Counted from the first letter of the stretch, positions 33,756 to 42,506 are shown. The stretch is DNA of 64,000 bases from Flaviflexus massiliensis (GCF_001375495.1 NZ_LN831058.1:392768-456767), one strand, 5' to 3'. Notes: generated by a model not told the origin, from the letters alone. Numbers and translations: made by a program.

Positions 33756-35950
33756 TGTCCTCACTCCTTCCTCGTGTTGGCGAGCTCGGATTCCGGGCTC
33801 GCCAACACGACTCAACACAATTTGCACCTCTCATGGTTCTATTAGCGGCATTAATCTTCATTCTCGTCGGAGCAGGGGCTGGCATCATCCACGCTTCATA
33901 TGCGGGAATTGGAGAGCGAGATATGAGCCGCGCTCCATTCAGGATTGAGGACGAGAATCCCTCTTTCCTATACCGACAAGTGCACGACATGATGGTCTAC
34001 AGCCCCTACGATGCATCGCTGGTGTATATTTGGCCGCTGGATTCGGATGCTCCTATTCCCCCAGGCTTGACCACGTGGCCCGAGCCGGGCCACGTGGTTC
34101 TGTCACCCCGCCTGGCGGAGATGGACGCAAGAGAGAAAATCTTTGAGCGCTATGGTGAAGTTGTCGGCACGATCGACGAATCTGGCCTTGCTACCTCAAC
34201 TGAGCTCCTTGCGTATATTGTTCCTAAAACTATGCCGGACACAGTCGCTACGAATGTCATGTACCCCAACAATGGATTCGGAAACGCTGACGTGGACGCC
34301 GGCTTCCTTGGCCAGGCGGCGGACATTGAGCCCCTCCACCTCACTCTCGTAGCCTATTTCATAACGATTGGCATTGGGGCCACCATCTTTGGCTCCGTTG
34401 TCATCTATCAGGGCAAGGAGCGTTGGCAGAAGCAAAGCCTCATCCTCTATTCCCTTGGTTACTTGAGCAAGATGCGACTGCGGTGGATGGCTGGACAGTT
34501 GTGGCGCCCATTTGCGACGGGAGCCGGCATTGGCTTCCTTCTCCTGATTCCGCTGTTCCTCACTAACATCAAGCTACCTGGGCGTGACTTCACGATCTGG
34601 AAGCGAGACGTCTCGTCTTACTGGTATCTGATACTTCTTTACGCACTAATTCCACTGGTTATCTATGGCTTCTTTCTTACCCGCACGGCCACGCGCGTTC
34701 CGGTAACGATATCGACCAACCGGCCGCAGGTTGCCGATCGCGAGTACAGCCCCGTGCGCGCAGCGACTTGCTTCTTCTCGGTCCCTATCGCGGTCGTCCT
34801 TATTGTCGTGTTTCACAGGACTGCGGATACTTACGTTTTCTTCATCTACCTCGCTGTATTACTCCTGGTGTTTGCAACGCTCATTGACCTGATCGGGTGG
34901 GCCATGGTTCGCATTTCTCGCAGAGTCCGCACCCTGGGAGATATTAATAAGAACGTCGGGGCAATCATCGGCAGTGCGGGCATACAGCATCGGATACGGC
35001 CCGTTGCAATCCTTGCGGTTGCCATAGCGGCCACCATCATCGTTGGTGCGCAGATCCAGTCCTACCTGGTGGCATGGTCGCAGTCCAGCCGCGAATGGAC
35101 GATCGTCTACGATCAGTTCGATGGCGAGGTTCTTGAGGTTTCACCGCTTCCTGGTGCTGACCTCTCACAACTGGACAGCATCGTTGACCGCATTAACCCC
35201 GTCGCCAACAACTACTCGTTGGTTCTCATTGAAACCGACTGTTCACGCGACGACTGTCCGGTCACCGTGGCCTTCGCGGGCGAAAGCGCGGACCTCGAGG
35301 ACTTGCGCGAACTGAACCCCGCCTACTACTTTCATTTATTTGCTGACACAGAGCCGGCCATCTCTGACTTTGAGACGATGACCTCACAGGCTATGGAGAA
35401 TCCGGAGAACTGGGATCTTCAATACCAGATTTCCATTGTGGCATCCGAGCCCGGAAGCCTTGATGCTACCTCCATCAAGCAGATCATTGCCGAGGAATCT
35501 ACTCCCATGTGGCGGTCGGGATCACCGGCAAGCCTGGAATACTACGGCTCCTTCCAAGGGGCTCAGACCGCTTCCTGGGTGGGGTGGATGGCAGTCATCG
35601 GTCTCGCCATTGTCCTGTGGGCCATTGTTCTTTCTCTCCTGTCCGACCTCCGCACCACGATCAGGCGCCTCGCACCGCTCACGGTCTTTGCCAATTCCGA
35701 GGGTGTGGTCCGCTCGGTGTCTTTCATTCGAGTCAGTGTTCCCATCGTTCTCGGAGTTGGCATCGGCACCGCGGTCGGGCTCATGCTGTGCGCTGCCCTT
35801 ACCCTCTCCTTCAAGTCCTCCCTCACACCCGTCATCCCATTCTTCATTGCCTGCCTGACAGTGACTGGCCTGATTGTCGCGCTTGGCATTCTCTATTCCT
35901 TCATTCAGGCCCACAGACTCCTATCAACCTGGAAGGTAGGTCGCTGGTGA
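33755..35950 (+). CDS. FtsX-like/bacteriocin-associated integral membrane protein
   Basis: From GTG 33755 (GGAAG 5 nt upstream; overlaps the peptide gene stop by one base) the product has 731 residues. An ATG at 33704 inside the peptide gene is a less likely start. Topology by eye: one segment near 25-45, a large extracytoplasmic domain to about 190, a bundle of about six segments between 195 and 450, a second extracytoplasmic domain (about 450-600) and three C-terminal segments. This is the duplicated FtsX/MacB layout used by lactococcin-972-associated 'putative immunity' membrane proteins. With the adjoining ATPase it would form an ABC system for self-protection or export. The first 19 codons hold a 14-bp hairpin. 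Confidence 0.75.
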   Translation: MSSLLPRVGELGFRARQHDSTQFAPLMVLLAALIFILVGAGAGIIHASYAGIGERDMSRAPFRIEDENPSFLYRQVHDMMVYSPYDASLVYIWPLDSDAPIPPGLTTWPEPGHVVLSPRLAEMDAREKIFERYGEVVGTIDESGLATSTELLAYIVPKTMPDTVATNVMYPNNGFGNADVDAGFLGQAADIEPLHLTLVAYFITIGIGATIFGSVVIYQGKERWQKQSLILYSLGYLSKMRLRWMAGQLWRPFATGAGIGFLLLIPLFLTNIKLPGRDFTIWKRDVSSYWYLILLYALIPLVIYGFFLTRTATRVPVTISTNRPQVADREYSPVRAATCFFSVPIAVVLIVVFHRTADTYVFFIYLAVLLLVFATLIDLIGWAMVRISRRVRTLGDINKNVGAIIGSAGIQHRIRPVAILAVAIAATIIVGAQIQSYLVAWSQSSREWTIVYDQFDGEVLEVSPLPGADLSQLDSIVDRINPVANNYSLVLIETDCSRDDCPVTVAFAGESADLEDLRELNPAYYFHLFADTEPAISDFETMTSQAMENPENWDLQYQISIVASEPGSLDATSIKQIIAEESTPMWRSGSPASLEYYGSFQGAQTASWVGWMAVIGLAIVLWAIVLSLLSDLRTTIRRLAPLTVFANSEGVVRSVSFIRVSVPIVLGVGIGTAVGLMLCAALTLSFKSSLTPVIPFFIACLTVTGLIVALGILYSFIQAHRLLSTWKVGRW
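33772..33810 (+). terminator. Attenuator-like hairpin after the bacteriocin gene
   Basis: Bases 33772-33785 and 33797-33810 are exact complements (14 bp) with an 11-nt loop, starting 17 nt after the peptide stop codon. No T-run follows. In this place it may reduce read-through from the peptide gene into the transporter genes, giving more peptide than transporter. Confidence 0.55.
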
Positions 35951-36668
35951 TACTTCAAGCATCAGAACTACAGTGCACAGTACCCGGTCGGATCCTCTTC
36001 ACGGGATTCTCCCTGTCCGTGGATTCGGGTGAAGCTGTTGCCGTCATCGGGCCATCCGGTTCAGGCAAGTCATCCTTGCTCAATCTCATTCTTGGACTCA
36101 CCACACCCGATCACGGGCAGATTAATATTAATGGGGTAGCCATGACCGGTCTCGACCCCGCGGGTCGAGCAGGAATCCGCAGATCCTCCATCGGCATCAT
36201 TTTTCAAGACGGTGAGTTAATTCCGGAGCTTTCAGCTGTTGACAACGTACACGTTGCCGCGCTGATGGTGGAGACAGATCACCAAGGCACAAAAGCGGGA
36301 AGCGACCCAGCGCGTGAACGGGAGATGCTGGTGGGCATGAAGGTGCCACCGAATACCTTGGCTGGAACCTATCCGGAGGTGAGAGACAACGTACTGCCAT
36401 CGCACGCGCACTCATCACCAACCCATCCCTGCTACTGGCCGATGAACCAACGGGGTCACTCGATACCGAGACAAGGGATCAGGTGGCAGACGAACTTTTT
36501 GCGACCGTTCGGGCAAAGAATCTGGGACTTGTCGTCGTAACCCACGATCCCACCATCGCCAAACGGGCCGACCGCACCATCGACCTCGGCAGCTACGCAC
36601 CCAATGGTGGCACGGAATCCACACCACCAGCAGAGAAAAGGAAGCGTCGACTACTACGCATGCGATAA
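35947..36668 (+). pseudogene. ABC transporter ATPase of the bacteriocin cassette, frameshifted
   Basis: Starts at GTG 35947 overlapping the permease stop. The first frame has Walker A (GPSGSGKSSLL) and Q-loop (IIFQDGELIPEL), then at LAGTYPE (about 36375) changes into nonsense ([13 protein letters not shown]). The next frame picks up exactly with [35 protein letters not shown] (Walker B) and [15 protein letters not shown], ending at 36668. Restoring one G at 36375-36376 (CCGG to CCGGG) would join YPGGERQR, the ABC signature. So a 1-nt deletion has split the gene at its signature motif. As it stands no complete ATPase can be made, unless by ribosomal frameshifting or if it is a sequencing error. 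Confidence 0.85.
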
Positions 36669-36694
36669 CCAGCGATATTCGGCGGTAAATAATG

Positions 36695-36721
36695 GTGGCT
36701 TGGACTTTTCACCCAAACCAC
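36695..36721. terminator. Weak hairpin between convergent ABC genes
   Basis: GTGG-C-TTGG and CCAA-A-CCAC pair with one mismatch around a 9-nt loop. It could serve both the cassette and modC, but is much weaker than other terminators in the window. Confidence 0.3.
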
Positions 36722-36734
36722 TGAACCGTCGATC

Positions 36735-37427
36735 CTAGAACCCGAGGAAGTATTTCCTGAGTTTGGAGTTCTCGTCGTTCAGCCGGTCCTTGACCGGGCC
36801 GTAATCACTAACGTCACCATCGGCGAGGACAGCAACATCGTCGGCGAAGGCGGAGATGTCGGCCATGTCGTGCGTAACCACGACCCCGGTTCTGCCCTTG
36901 AGTGCGTTCTTGATGAGTTGGCGCAACTGCACAGCCGCCGCCACGTCCATGGCCGCCAGCGGCTCATCCAGCAGGAGGATCTTCGGCTCAACTGCAATGG
37001 CGCGAGCAAGGGCCACACGCTGCTGCTGCCCGCCAGACATTTGGTGCGGCTTCCGGTCAGCAAGTTCCCCAATGCCGCACTCGCCAATATGCACGCGTGC
37101 GCGTTCCCTTGCCTCACCCTTGCTCATGCCGCCCGCACGCAAACCGTAGGCCACATTATCGAGTGCCGATAGGTGCGGGAAGAGAGTGGGGTCCTGTGAC
37201 AGGAGGGTAATGGGGCGCTTGTTGGGTCCAATCCAGGGACTTGCCACTTCCTGACCGTCGAGCATGATACTCCCACCCTGGTCGGGTACGAGCAGGCCCG
37301 AGAGAAGGCCGATGAGGGAGGACTTTCCGGTACCGTTGCGTCCAATAACGGCAAGAGTGCGACCCTGCGGATGCTTGAGATCAAAGGTTAGTCCGCGCTG
37401 TGCCAGCGCCGCATGCATCTCAATCAT
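36735..37427 (-). CDS. modC: Molybdate ABC transporter ATP-binding protein
   Basis: Energises molybdate import with ModB and ModA. The 230 residues contain Walker A GRNGTGKSSLIGLLSG, signature MSGGQQQRVALARAIA and Walker B ILLLDEPLAAMDV. It is shorter than the about 350-residue E. coli ModC because the C-terminal Mop/TOBE regulatory domain is missing; a separate Mop-domain protein is encoded at the other end of the operon. The start overlaps the modB stop by 4 nt. Confidence 0.9.
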   Translation of the reverse strand: MIEMHAALAQRGLTFDLKHPQGRTLAVIGRNGTGKSSLIGLLSGLLVPDQGGSIMLDGQEVASPWIGPNKRPITLLSQDPTLFPHLSALDNVAYGLRAGGMSKGEARERARVHIGECGIGELADRKPHQMSGGQQQRVALARAIAVEPKILLLDEPLAAMDVAAAVQLRQLIKNALKGRTGVVVTHDMADISAFADDVAVLADGDVSDYGPVKDRLNDENSKLRKYFLGF

Positions 37428-38215
37428 TTCTCCACCTTACGACCGCGGGAGGTGATGGACACGACCAGGACGGCGAGGAATAGCAGCACGAGAGCCAGCG
37501 CCAGAGCGGTCTCGGGATCAACTTCGCGTTGGAGATAGATGGCGAGCGGAATCGTTCTCGTCCGCCCCTCCAATGAGCCAGCGAACGTTAGGGTGGCACC
37601 AAACTCTCCCAGGCACCGGGCGGCCGCCAGCGCGGTCCCGGACACCAGGGCCGGCATCATCATCGGCAGGGTCACGTGGAAAAGCGTGTAGGTCGGTGAG
37701 GCACCGAGGGTGGCGGAGATTTGTGCGTGGGAGGACCTGTTGGACCGCAGCGAAGCTTCAAGCGAGGTGACAAGGAAAGGCATCGCCACAAAGACCTGCG
37801 CCATAACCACCGCGGTTGAGGTGAAGGCGATATCGATGCCGAGAAGGGAAAGCTGTTCGCCGATGAGCTTCCGCTTACCGAAGGTCGACAGCAGGGCAAG
37901 GCCCGCCACGACCGGTGGGAGCACCATCGGGATCGTCACCAGGGTCCGCAGGATCTCCCCCATGCGCCCCGTGAGGCGGGACATGAAGATCGCGAGCGGA
38001 ACACCTACTAGGACGCAGATGATGGTCGAGATGGTGACGGTGCGGAGCGAAACTCCGAGCGCTTTGACCGAGGTCTCTGACGCGAGGATCTCCGGTACCC
38101 GCGACCACGGCATGTCGATCAGCATGCCAACGATGGGCAGGCTGAGAGCAAGGAGGCCTAGCACCGCCCCGACGAGAATCCATCGGGGCGGCGCACCGGC
38201 TGTTTTCCACATCAC
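37424..38215 (-). CDS. modB: Molybdate ABC transporter permease
   Basis: Inner-membrane channel of the importer. The 263 residues have about six hydrophobic segments and the permease EAA loop (AARCLGEFGATLTFAG) that contacts ModC. The motif LGEFGATLTFAGS is typical of the molybdate/tungstate group rather than sulfate permeases. It overlaps modA and modC by 4 nt each, so the three are translated as one unit. Confidence 0.92.
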   Translation of the reverse strand: MMWKTAGAPPRWILVGAVLGLLALSLPIVGMLIDMPWSRVPEILASETSVKALGVSLRTVTISTIICVLVGVPLAIFMSRLTGRMGEILRTLVTIPMVLPPVVAGLALLSTFGKRKLIGEQLSLLGIDIAFTSTAVVMAQVFVAMPFLVTSLEASLRSNRSSHAQISATLGASPTYTLFHVTLPMMMPALVSGTALAAARCLGEFGATLTFAGSLEGRTRTIPLAIYLQREVDPETALALALVLLFLAVLVVSITSRGRKVEK

Positions 38216-39012
38216 GGCCTGGAGAAGCCTGCGTCTTCCATGCGCTGTGCACCATCACCCGTGGTGAAGGCGTCGATCCAGGCCTGCTCTGTCTCATCGG
38301 CCTTGTCGGAGTCGATGATGACGAGCGGGTAGTTGTTCGGAACATCGGCAGCGTTCGGGATGTCGAAGATTTCGACAGCATCCCCTGCGGAGTTCGCATC
38401 AGTTCGGTAGACCAGGCCAACATCACCCTGGCCGGAGGTGATCTTGCCAAGTACGTCGGTCACGGCGCTTTCCTCGGACACGGGGTCGAGGGTGATGCCG
38501 TTGATCTCGGCAAGCTGGAGGGAGACGTCACCGCAGGGAACCTGGGGTGCGCAGATCACGAGGTCCGCCTCGTTCATCGACTCATCGAAGCCGGTGATGT
38601 TCGCAGGGTTGCCTGCGGGCACGACGACAACGAGTTCGTTGATTGCGATCATGTCGAGTTCGGTGCCGCGATCGGCTTCCGTGATCTGATCTGCGGTGGA
38701 CTGGTTGGCGGTAATGAGGATATCCACGTCGGCACCCGCCTCGATCTGTGCAACGAGATCGGAGGAGCCGCCACAAACGGTCGTGACCTCAATACTGAGG
38801 TCATCTTCTACCTCGGTTTCAACGGTTTCAGCGAGATCGCACATGGAGGCTGCGATCATGACCGTGATGTCGCGGTGAGGGGCGTCGCCACCGGACTCTT
38901 CAGTGGCTGCGGTCTCTGTGCCGTTTGTTCCCTCTTCTTCGGCGTCGTCCGAACAGGCGGCGAGTGTGAGTGCCAGGAGCGCAACGGCGCCGAGGCTCAT
39001 CAGTTTTTTCAT
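38212..39012 (-). CDS. modA: Molybdate-binding lipoprotein
   Basis: Captures molybdate or tungstate outside the cell. The 266 residues start with a lipoprotein signal (MKKLMSLGAVALLALTLAAC, Cys20 lipidated), an acidic linker, and then a ModA-type binding protein (ITVMIAASMCDLAETVE; GGSSDLVAQIEAGADVDILI; GDVGLVYRTDANSAG). The lipobox fits the single-membrane cell plan of an actinobacterium. It overlaps the upstream regulator gene and modB by 4 nt each. Confidence 0.92.
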   Translation of the reverse strand: MKKLMSLGAVALLALTLAACSDDAEEEGTNGTETAATEESGGDAPHRDITVMIAASMCDLAETVETEVEDDLSIEVTTVCGGSSDLVAQIEAGADVDILITANQSTADQITEADRGTELDMIAINELVVVVPAGNPANITGFDESMNEADLVICAPQVPCGDVSLQLAEINGITLDPVSEESAVTDVLGKITSGQGDVGLVYRTDANSAGDAVEIFDIPNAADVPNNYPLVIIDSDKADETEQAWIDAFTTGDGAQRMEDAGFSRP

Positions 39013-39404
39013 GAAATCATTCCTGACTTAACGGAAACATTGGTGGCTTTAATCAGGGCAGTGGCCGGCGAACCAACCTCCAACCTCATCTCCCTCACCG
39101 CTTCAGCGGAGATCAGGGAGACAACTCGGTAGATACCGCACTGCATATCCACCTGGGCCATGACGCCGTCGACTTGGACGCGTGTCACGATCCCGGCGAG
39201 TTCGTTTCGAGTCGATACTCCGTGATCGCTATCCGCCTTGCCTTTGGCAAGGCGGATCGCCAGGTCGGCAACAGACTTCCCATCAACGAGGATTCGACCA
39301 CCGTCTCTGTTTGCTACTAGCGAGCCGTCATCAATCCAGCGCCGAACCGTATCGTCGGACACTGCAAGAAGACGGGCAACTTCACGAACCTTGTACTCTG
39401 ACAC
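39009..39404 (-). CDS. HTH-Mop (TOBE) molybdate-responsive regulator
   Basis: The 131-residue product (MSEYKVREVARLLAVSDDTV...) combines an N-terminal excisionase/MerR-like helix-turn-helix (VREVARLLAVSDDTVRRWID) with a C-terminal Mop/TOBE domain (RNELAGIVTRVQVDGVMAQVD ... LIKATNVSVKSGMIS) that binds molybdate. It heads the modABC operon and probably controls it, doing the job of ModE. The GTG at 39404 is chosen because ATG 39413 lies within a TACTAT -10 box placed 7 nt from the GTG; the longer form adds only three residues. Confidence 0.85.
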   Translation of the reverse strand: MSEYKVREVARLLAVSDDTVRRWIDDGSLVANRDGGRILVDGKSVADLAIRLAKGKADSDHGVSTRNELAGIVTRVQVDGVMAQVDMQCGIYRVVSLISAEAVREMRLEVGSPATALIKATNVSVKSGMIS

Positions 39405-39411
39405 AACTCCC

Positions 39412-39417
39412 ATAGTA
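39412..39417 (-). promoter_or_regulatory. -10 box of the mod operon
   Basis: On the minus strand TACTAT is followed by 7 nt and GTG (39404), fitting leaderless transcription of the regulator-modABC operon. Confidence 0.4.
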
Positions 39418-39695
39418 CCCCGTATTTGCGGACTTCCAGAATCTTTTTATCCGCATTTGCCATTGTTTGATGTTCGCGTCACATGTCTGTCAAAACGGTT
39501 GCTCACGGCCCCACAAGTTGCCAGGGACCTTTCTCCCAAAAGCGGATCACGATAGCTCACAACAGGTCGCGCCGGCAGGGAACCCAAATGAGTTCACGCG
39601 GAGTGAATTATATGGTGCACGAGAGGCCCATCACAGGTAGATTGTGTCCCATGGTCGATTGCTCGATCGATCATCACCGACGAAAGGAGCACCGC

Positions 39696-39869
39696 ATGGG
39701 TATTTTCGATAAGGCAAAGGATGCACTGAACTCAGATAAGGCTGAGCAGGTTTCCGACAAGAGGCTTGATCAAGCCGAGAAGTTTGCCTCCCAGCGCGCT
39801 GGTGAAGAACACCAAGAGAAGATCTCAAACGCTCGGGACTCAATAGACAAGAAAATTGGCAACGAGTAA
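39696..39869 (+). CDS. Small MT0933/Rv0909-like antitoxin-family protein
   Basis: A 57-residue, highly charged helical protein (MGIFDKAKDALNSDKAEQVS ... RDSIDKKIGNE). The GIFDKAKD opening and repeated amphipathic helix pattern match the small actinobacterial family named after the Rv0909 antitoxin. AAAGGAG 6-7 nt before the ATG supports the start. No toxin gene is next to it, so in this place it may instead be a stress-related CsbD-like protein. A strong terminator follows. Confidence 0.7.
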   Translation: MGIFDKAKDALNSDKAEQVSDKRLDQAEKFASQRAGEEHQEKISNARDSIDKKIGNE

Positions 39870-39883
39870 CTGCTAACTTTGCT

Positions 39884-39916
39884 CACTGTGACCGGCCACG
39901 ATGGCCGGTCACAGTG
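39884..39916. terminator. Terminator after the MT0933-like gene
   Basis: CACTGTGACCGGCCA (39884-39898) and its exact complement (39902-39916) form a 15-bp stem with a 3-nt loop. Confidence 0.82.
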
Positions 39917-39987
39917 CGTTACGGGCAAGCATCTTTGCGGGTAGCGGACAACAACCAAATTCAGGCTGGGCAATGCAGGCCGGCACG

Positions 39988-39993
39988 TAGACT
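39988..39993 (+). promoter_or_regulatory. -10 box of leaderless peptidase promoter
   Basis: TAGACT, then 6 nt, then ATG at 40000; no ribosome binding site is present. Confidence 0.5.
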
Positions 39994-39999
39994 GCTGGC

Positions 40000-42024
40000 A
40001 TGACAGATGCGCACCTTTGGTTGGAAGAGTTCAATGATGAAACCCTGGCATGGGCCAGCAAGCGGTCCGATGCGACGATTGAAAGTCACGCGGGTCCGGA
40101 GTTTGATTCGCGAGAGAAGGCGGTCTACGACATTCTCTCCGCCAAGGACAAGCTCGACCTCGGCACCCTGCGCGGCCAGTACATCTACAACTTCCACACC
40201 GACCTTGAGCATCCTCGTGGGCTCTGGCGGCGCACCCTTCTCGAGGACTATCTCACCACTCCCCAGTGGGAGACCCTGCTCGATATTGATCAGCTCGGCA
40301 AGGACGAGAACGAATCCTGGGTGTTTGGTGGCGCGCAACTTCGCCGGCCCGACTTCACGCGAGCACTGATCTCACTCAAGCCCGGTGGCACCGATGCCAA
40401 TGTGGTTCGAGAATTCGATGTCGAGAAGAAGGAATTCGTGGAGGACGGATTCTATTCCCCCGCCTCAAAGGGCTCACTCCAGTGGACCACGGATGATTCC
40501 GTTCTGATCGCACGCGACTTTGGCGAAGGAACGCTGACAAACTCTGGCTATCCCCGCACCGTGCGGCTGTGGAAGCGCGGCACCGCACTCGAGGACGCCC
40601 CGATCATTCTCGAAGGAGAAGCAGAAGACATTCTCGTGGGGGCCTCGCACGACTTCACGGTCGGATACGAACGCACCTTCGCGGTCCGTGCCACAGACTT
40701 CCGAGACACCATCGTCTACGAGGTTGATGGCGAGACTCTGGAGCTCACGGAATTGAAGGTGCCGCACAGCGCCTCTGTCGGAACCGTGAAGGACTGGGTT
40801 GTTCTGGAGCTGCGCTACGACTGGAACGTCGATGGCACAGTCTTCCCCGCGGGATCACTCCTCACCCTCCCCTACGAGGAAGCATTGAACGGACCACGGG
40901 CGGAATCCATCACCACACTCTTCACCCCCACGGCCACGGCATCCCTGTCGTCCATGGCCGAGCTGGCCAGCGGCGTTGTCTTCACAACGCTGGACAATGT
41001 ACGCAGCCGCGCCTACTTCGCCCCGATCGGCACCTGGTCCGTGACCGAACTACACCCCGACCTTGGTGAATTCGATTCGATCGGGATCACGGCAGTCGAC
41101 CAGGAAAAGGGCGATGACGTGTGGGTTGTGACCACCGGGTTCCTCACTCCCACCACCCTCCTCCACGGCACCGCAAGCCAGGATGGTCTCGAGGTCAAGA
41201 AGGTCAGGTCGGCACCGGAACGGTTTAATGCCGATGGCATGGTTGTACGCCAGGAATGGGCGACCTCCAAGGACGGCACCAAGATCCCCTACTTCCTCGT
41301 GGGATCAGAGCAGGCACTGTCCGGTCAGCACCCTGCCCGCACCCTCCTGGATGGTTATGGCGGGTTTGAGATCTCAAACATCCCCGGCTACATCGGCACC
41401 TACGGCAAGGCCTGGCTCGAAGACGGCGGCGTGTACGCACTGGCAAACATTCGTGGCGGCGGCGAATTCGGTCCCGCCTGGCACCAGCAAGCCCAAAAGG
41501 AAGGGCGCCACCTCGCATACGAGGACTTCGCGGCAGTCGCACAGCACCTGGTAGAAACAGGAGTGACCACGGTCGACCAGCTCGCGGCAACGGGCGGTTC
41601 CAACGGCGGCCTCCTTATCGGCAACATGTACACCACATATCCGGAGCTCTTCGGGGCTCTTATTTGCCGCGTTCCACTGCTCGATATGAAGCGGTTCTCG
41701 CACCTGCTCGCGGGAGCCTCGTGGATGGATGAGTATGGGAATCCGGATACGGGTGATTGGGAATTCCTCCAGAACTACTCCCCGTACCACAACGTGAAGG
41801 AAGACCGGACCTATCCGCCGATCCTCGTCACCACGTCCACTCGCGATGATCGTGTGCATCCCGGTCATGCTCGGAAGTTCGTGGCGCTCCTGGAAGAGCA
41901 GGGTCACGACGTAACCTATTTTGAGAACACCGAGGGCGGTCACGCGGGCGCGGCGGACGCCAAGCAGTCAGCGCGGTCGCTTGCCCTGATCTTCACCTTC
42001 TTGGATGAGAAATTGGCAAAATAA
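40000..42024 (+). CDS. Prolyl oligopeptidase-family serine peptidase (S9)
   Basis: Cytosolic peptidase with an N-terminal beta-propeller and C-terminal alpha/beta-hydrolase domain. The 674 residues carry the catalytic triad: Ser in GGSNGGLL (about residue 534), Asp in TRDDRVHPGHARKF (about 617) and His in EGGHAGAA (about 648); NIRGGGEFGPAWHQ is the usual oxyanion-region motif. It resembles the bacterial PEP family (M. tuberculosis PtrB-like/PreP group) and lacks a signal peptide. Monocistronic. Confidence 0.92.
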   Translation: MTDAHLWLEEFNDETLAWASKRSDATIESHAGPEFDSREKAVYDILSAKDKLDLGTLRGQYIYNFHTDLEHPRGLWRRTLLEDYLTTPQWETLLDIDQLGKDENESWVFGGAQLRRPDFTRALISLKPGGTDANVVREFDVEKKEFVEDGFYSPASKGSLQWTTDDSVLIARDFGEGTLTNSGYPRTVRLWKRGTALEDAPIILEGEAEDILVGASHDFTVGYERTFAVRATDFRDTIVYEVDGETLELTELKVPHSASVGTVKDWVVLELRYDWNVDGTVFPAGSLLTLPYEEALNGPRAESITTLFTPTATASLSSMAELASGVVFTTLDNVRSRAYFAPIGTWSVTELHPDLGEFDSIGITAVDQEKGDDVWVVTTGFLTPTTLLHGTASQDGLEVKKVRSAPERFNADGMVVRQEWATSKDGTKIPYFLVGSEQALSGQHPARTLLDGYGGFEISNIPGYIGTYGKAWLEDGGVYALANIRGGGEFGPAWHQQAQKEGRHLAYEDFAAVAQHLVETGVTTVDQLAATGGSNGGLLIGNMYTTYPELFGALICRVPLLDMKRFSHLLAGASWMDEYGNPDTGDWEFLQNYSPYHNVKEDRTYPPILVTTSTRDDRVHPGHARKFVALLEEQGHDVTYFENTEGGHAGAADAKQSARSLALIFTFLDEKLAK

Positions 42025-42045
42025 AAGCCGGCCCGGAGCCGACTG

Positions 42046-42213
42046 TCAGATTATGAGCGCGTAAAGACCGACCATGCCCACAATGAGCACGAGGGCAACA
42101 ACGGCCTTCCATACGGGTCGCTTGCGCGGCGTATAGTCCGCTCCGGGCACATAGCCACCAAAGTCGTAGCCACCGGAGTTCAAGCGTTCCTGATTGCTAG
42201 GCTGTTGTGCCAT
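42046..42213 (-). CDS. Small single-span membrane protein
   Basis: A 55-residue frame: MAQQPSNQERLNSGGYDFGG, a polar Tyr/Gly-rich part ending TPRKRPVW, then one membrane segment KAVVALVLIVGMVGLYALII. AAAGG lies about 8 nt before the ATG. The positive stop-transfer residues before the segment predict the N-terminus inside the cell. Convergent with the peptidase gene. Function unknown; small proteins of this plan are common in actinobacteria. Confidence 0.65.
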   Translation of the reverse strand: MAQQPSNQERLNSGGYDFGGYVPGADYTPRKRPVWKAVVALVLIVGMVGLYALII

Positions 42214-42506
42214 ATGACGGACCTTTCTCTTCGATGTTGAGACACTACACCCACATAATTATTGAGTGGAAGGTAGATCTTGCCGCAGGAGGAAGCCCTG
42301 CGCGAATGGCTCTCATTCTAACTCATATTCTTGCAGGGAAAAGTAGGGACCACCTGGGCCGTAAGTAAGACGCCACCAGGGTTTCACCCGTCCTGCAAGG
42401 CAGCACAGAATGGCTAGTGGACCACGCTTCTGCTTGTGCTTGACGAGTTACCCTCTCCACGCGCAAATACAACCAGATCAACCACAATTGCTCGCTTGTG
42501 AGCGAC

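Noticed and set aside
42214-42506. Looked for a tRNA or small RNA gene next to glutamyl-Q tRNA synthetase.
   Set aside because: No cloverleaf, T-loop or CCA-type 3' end can be formed.
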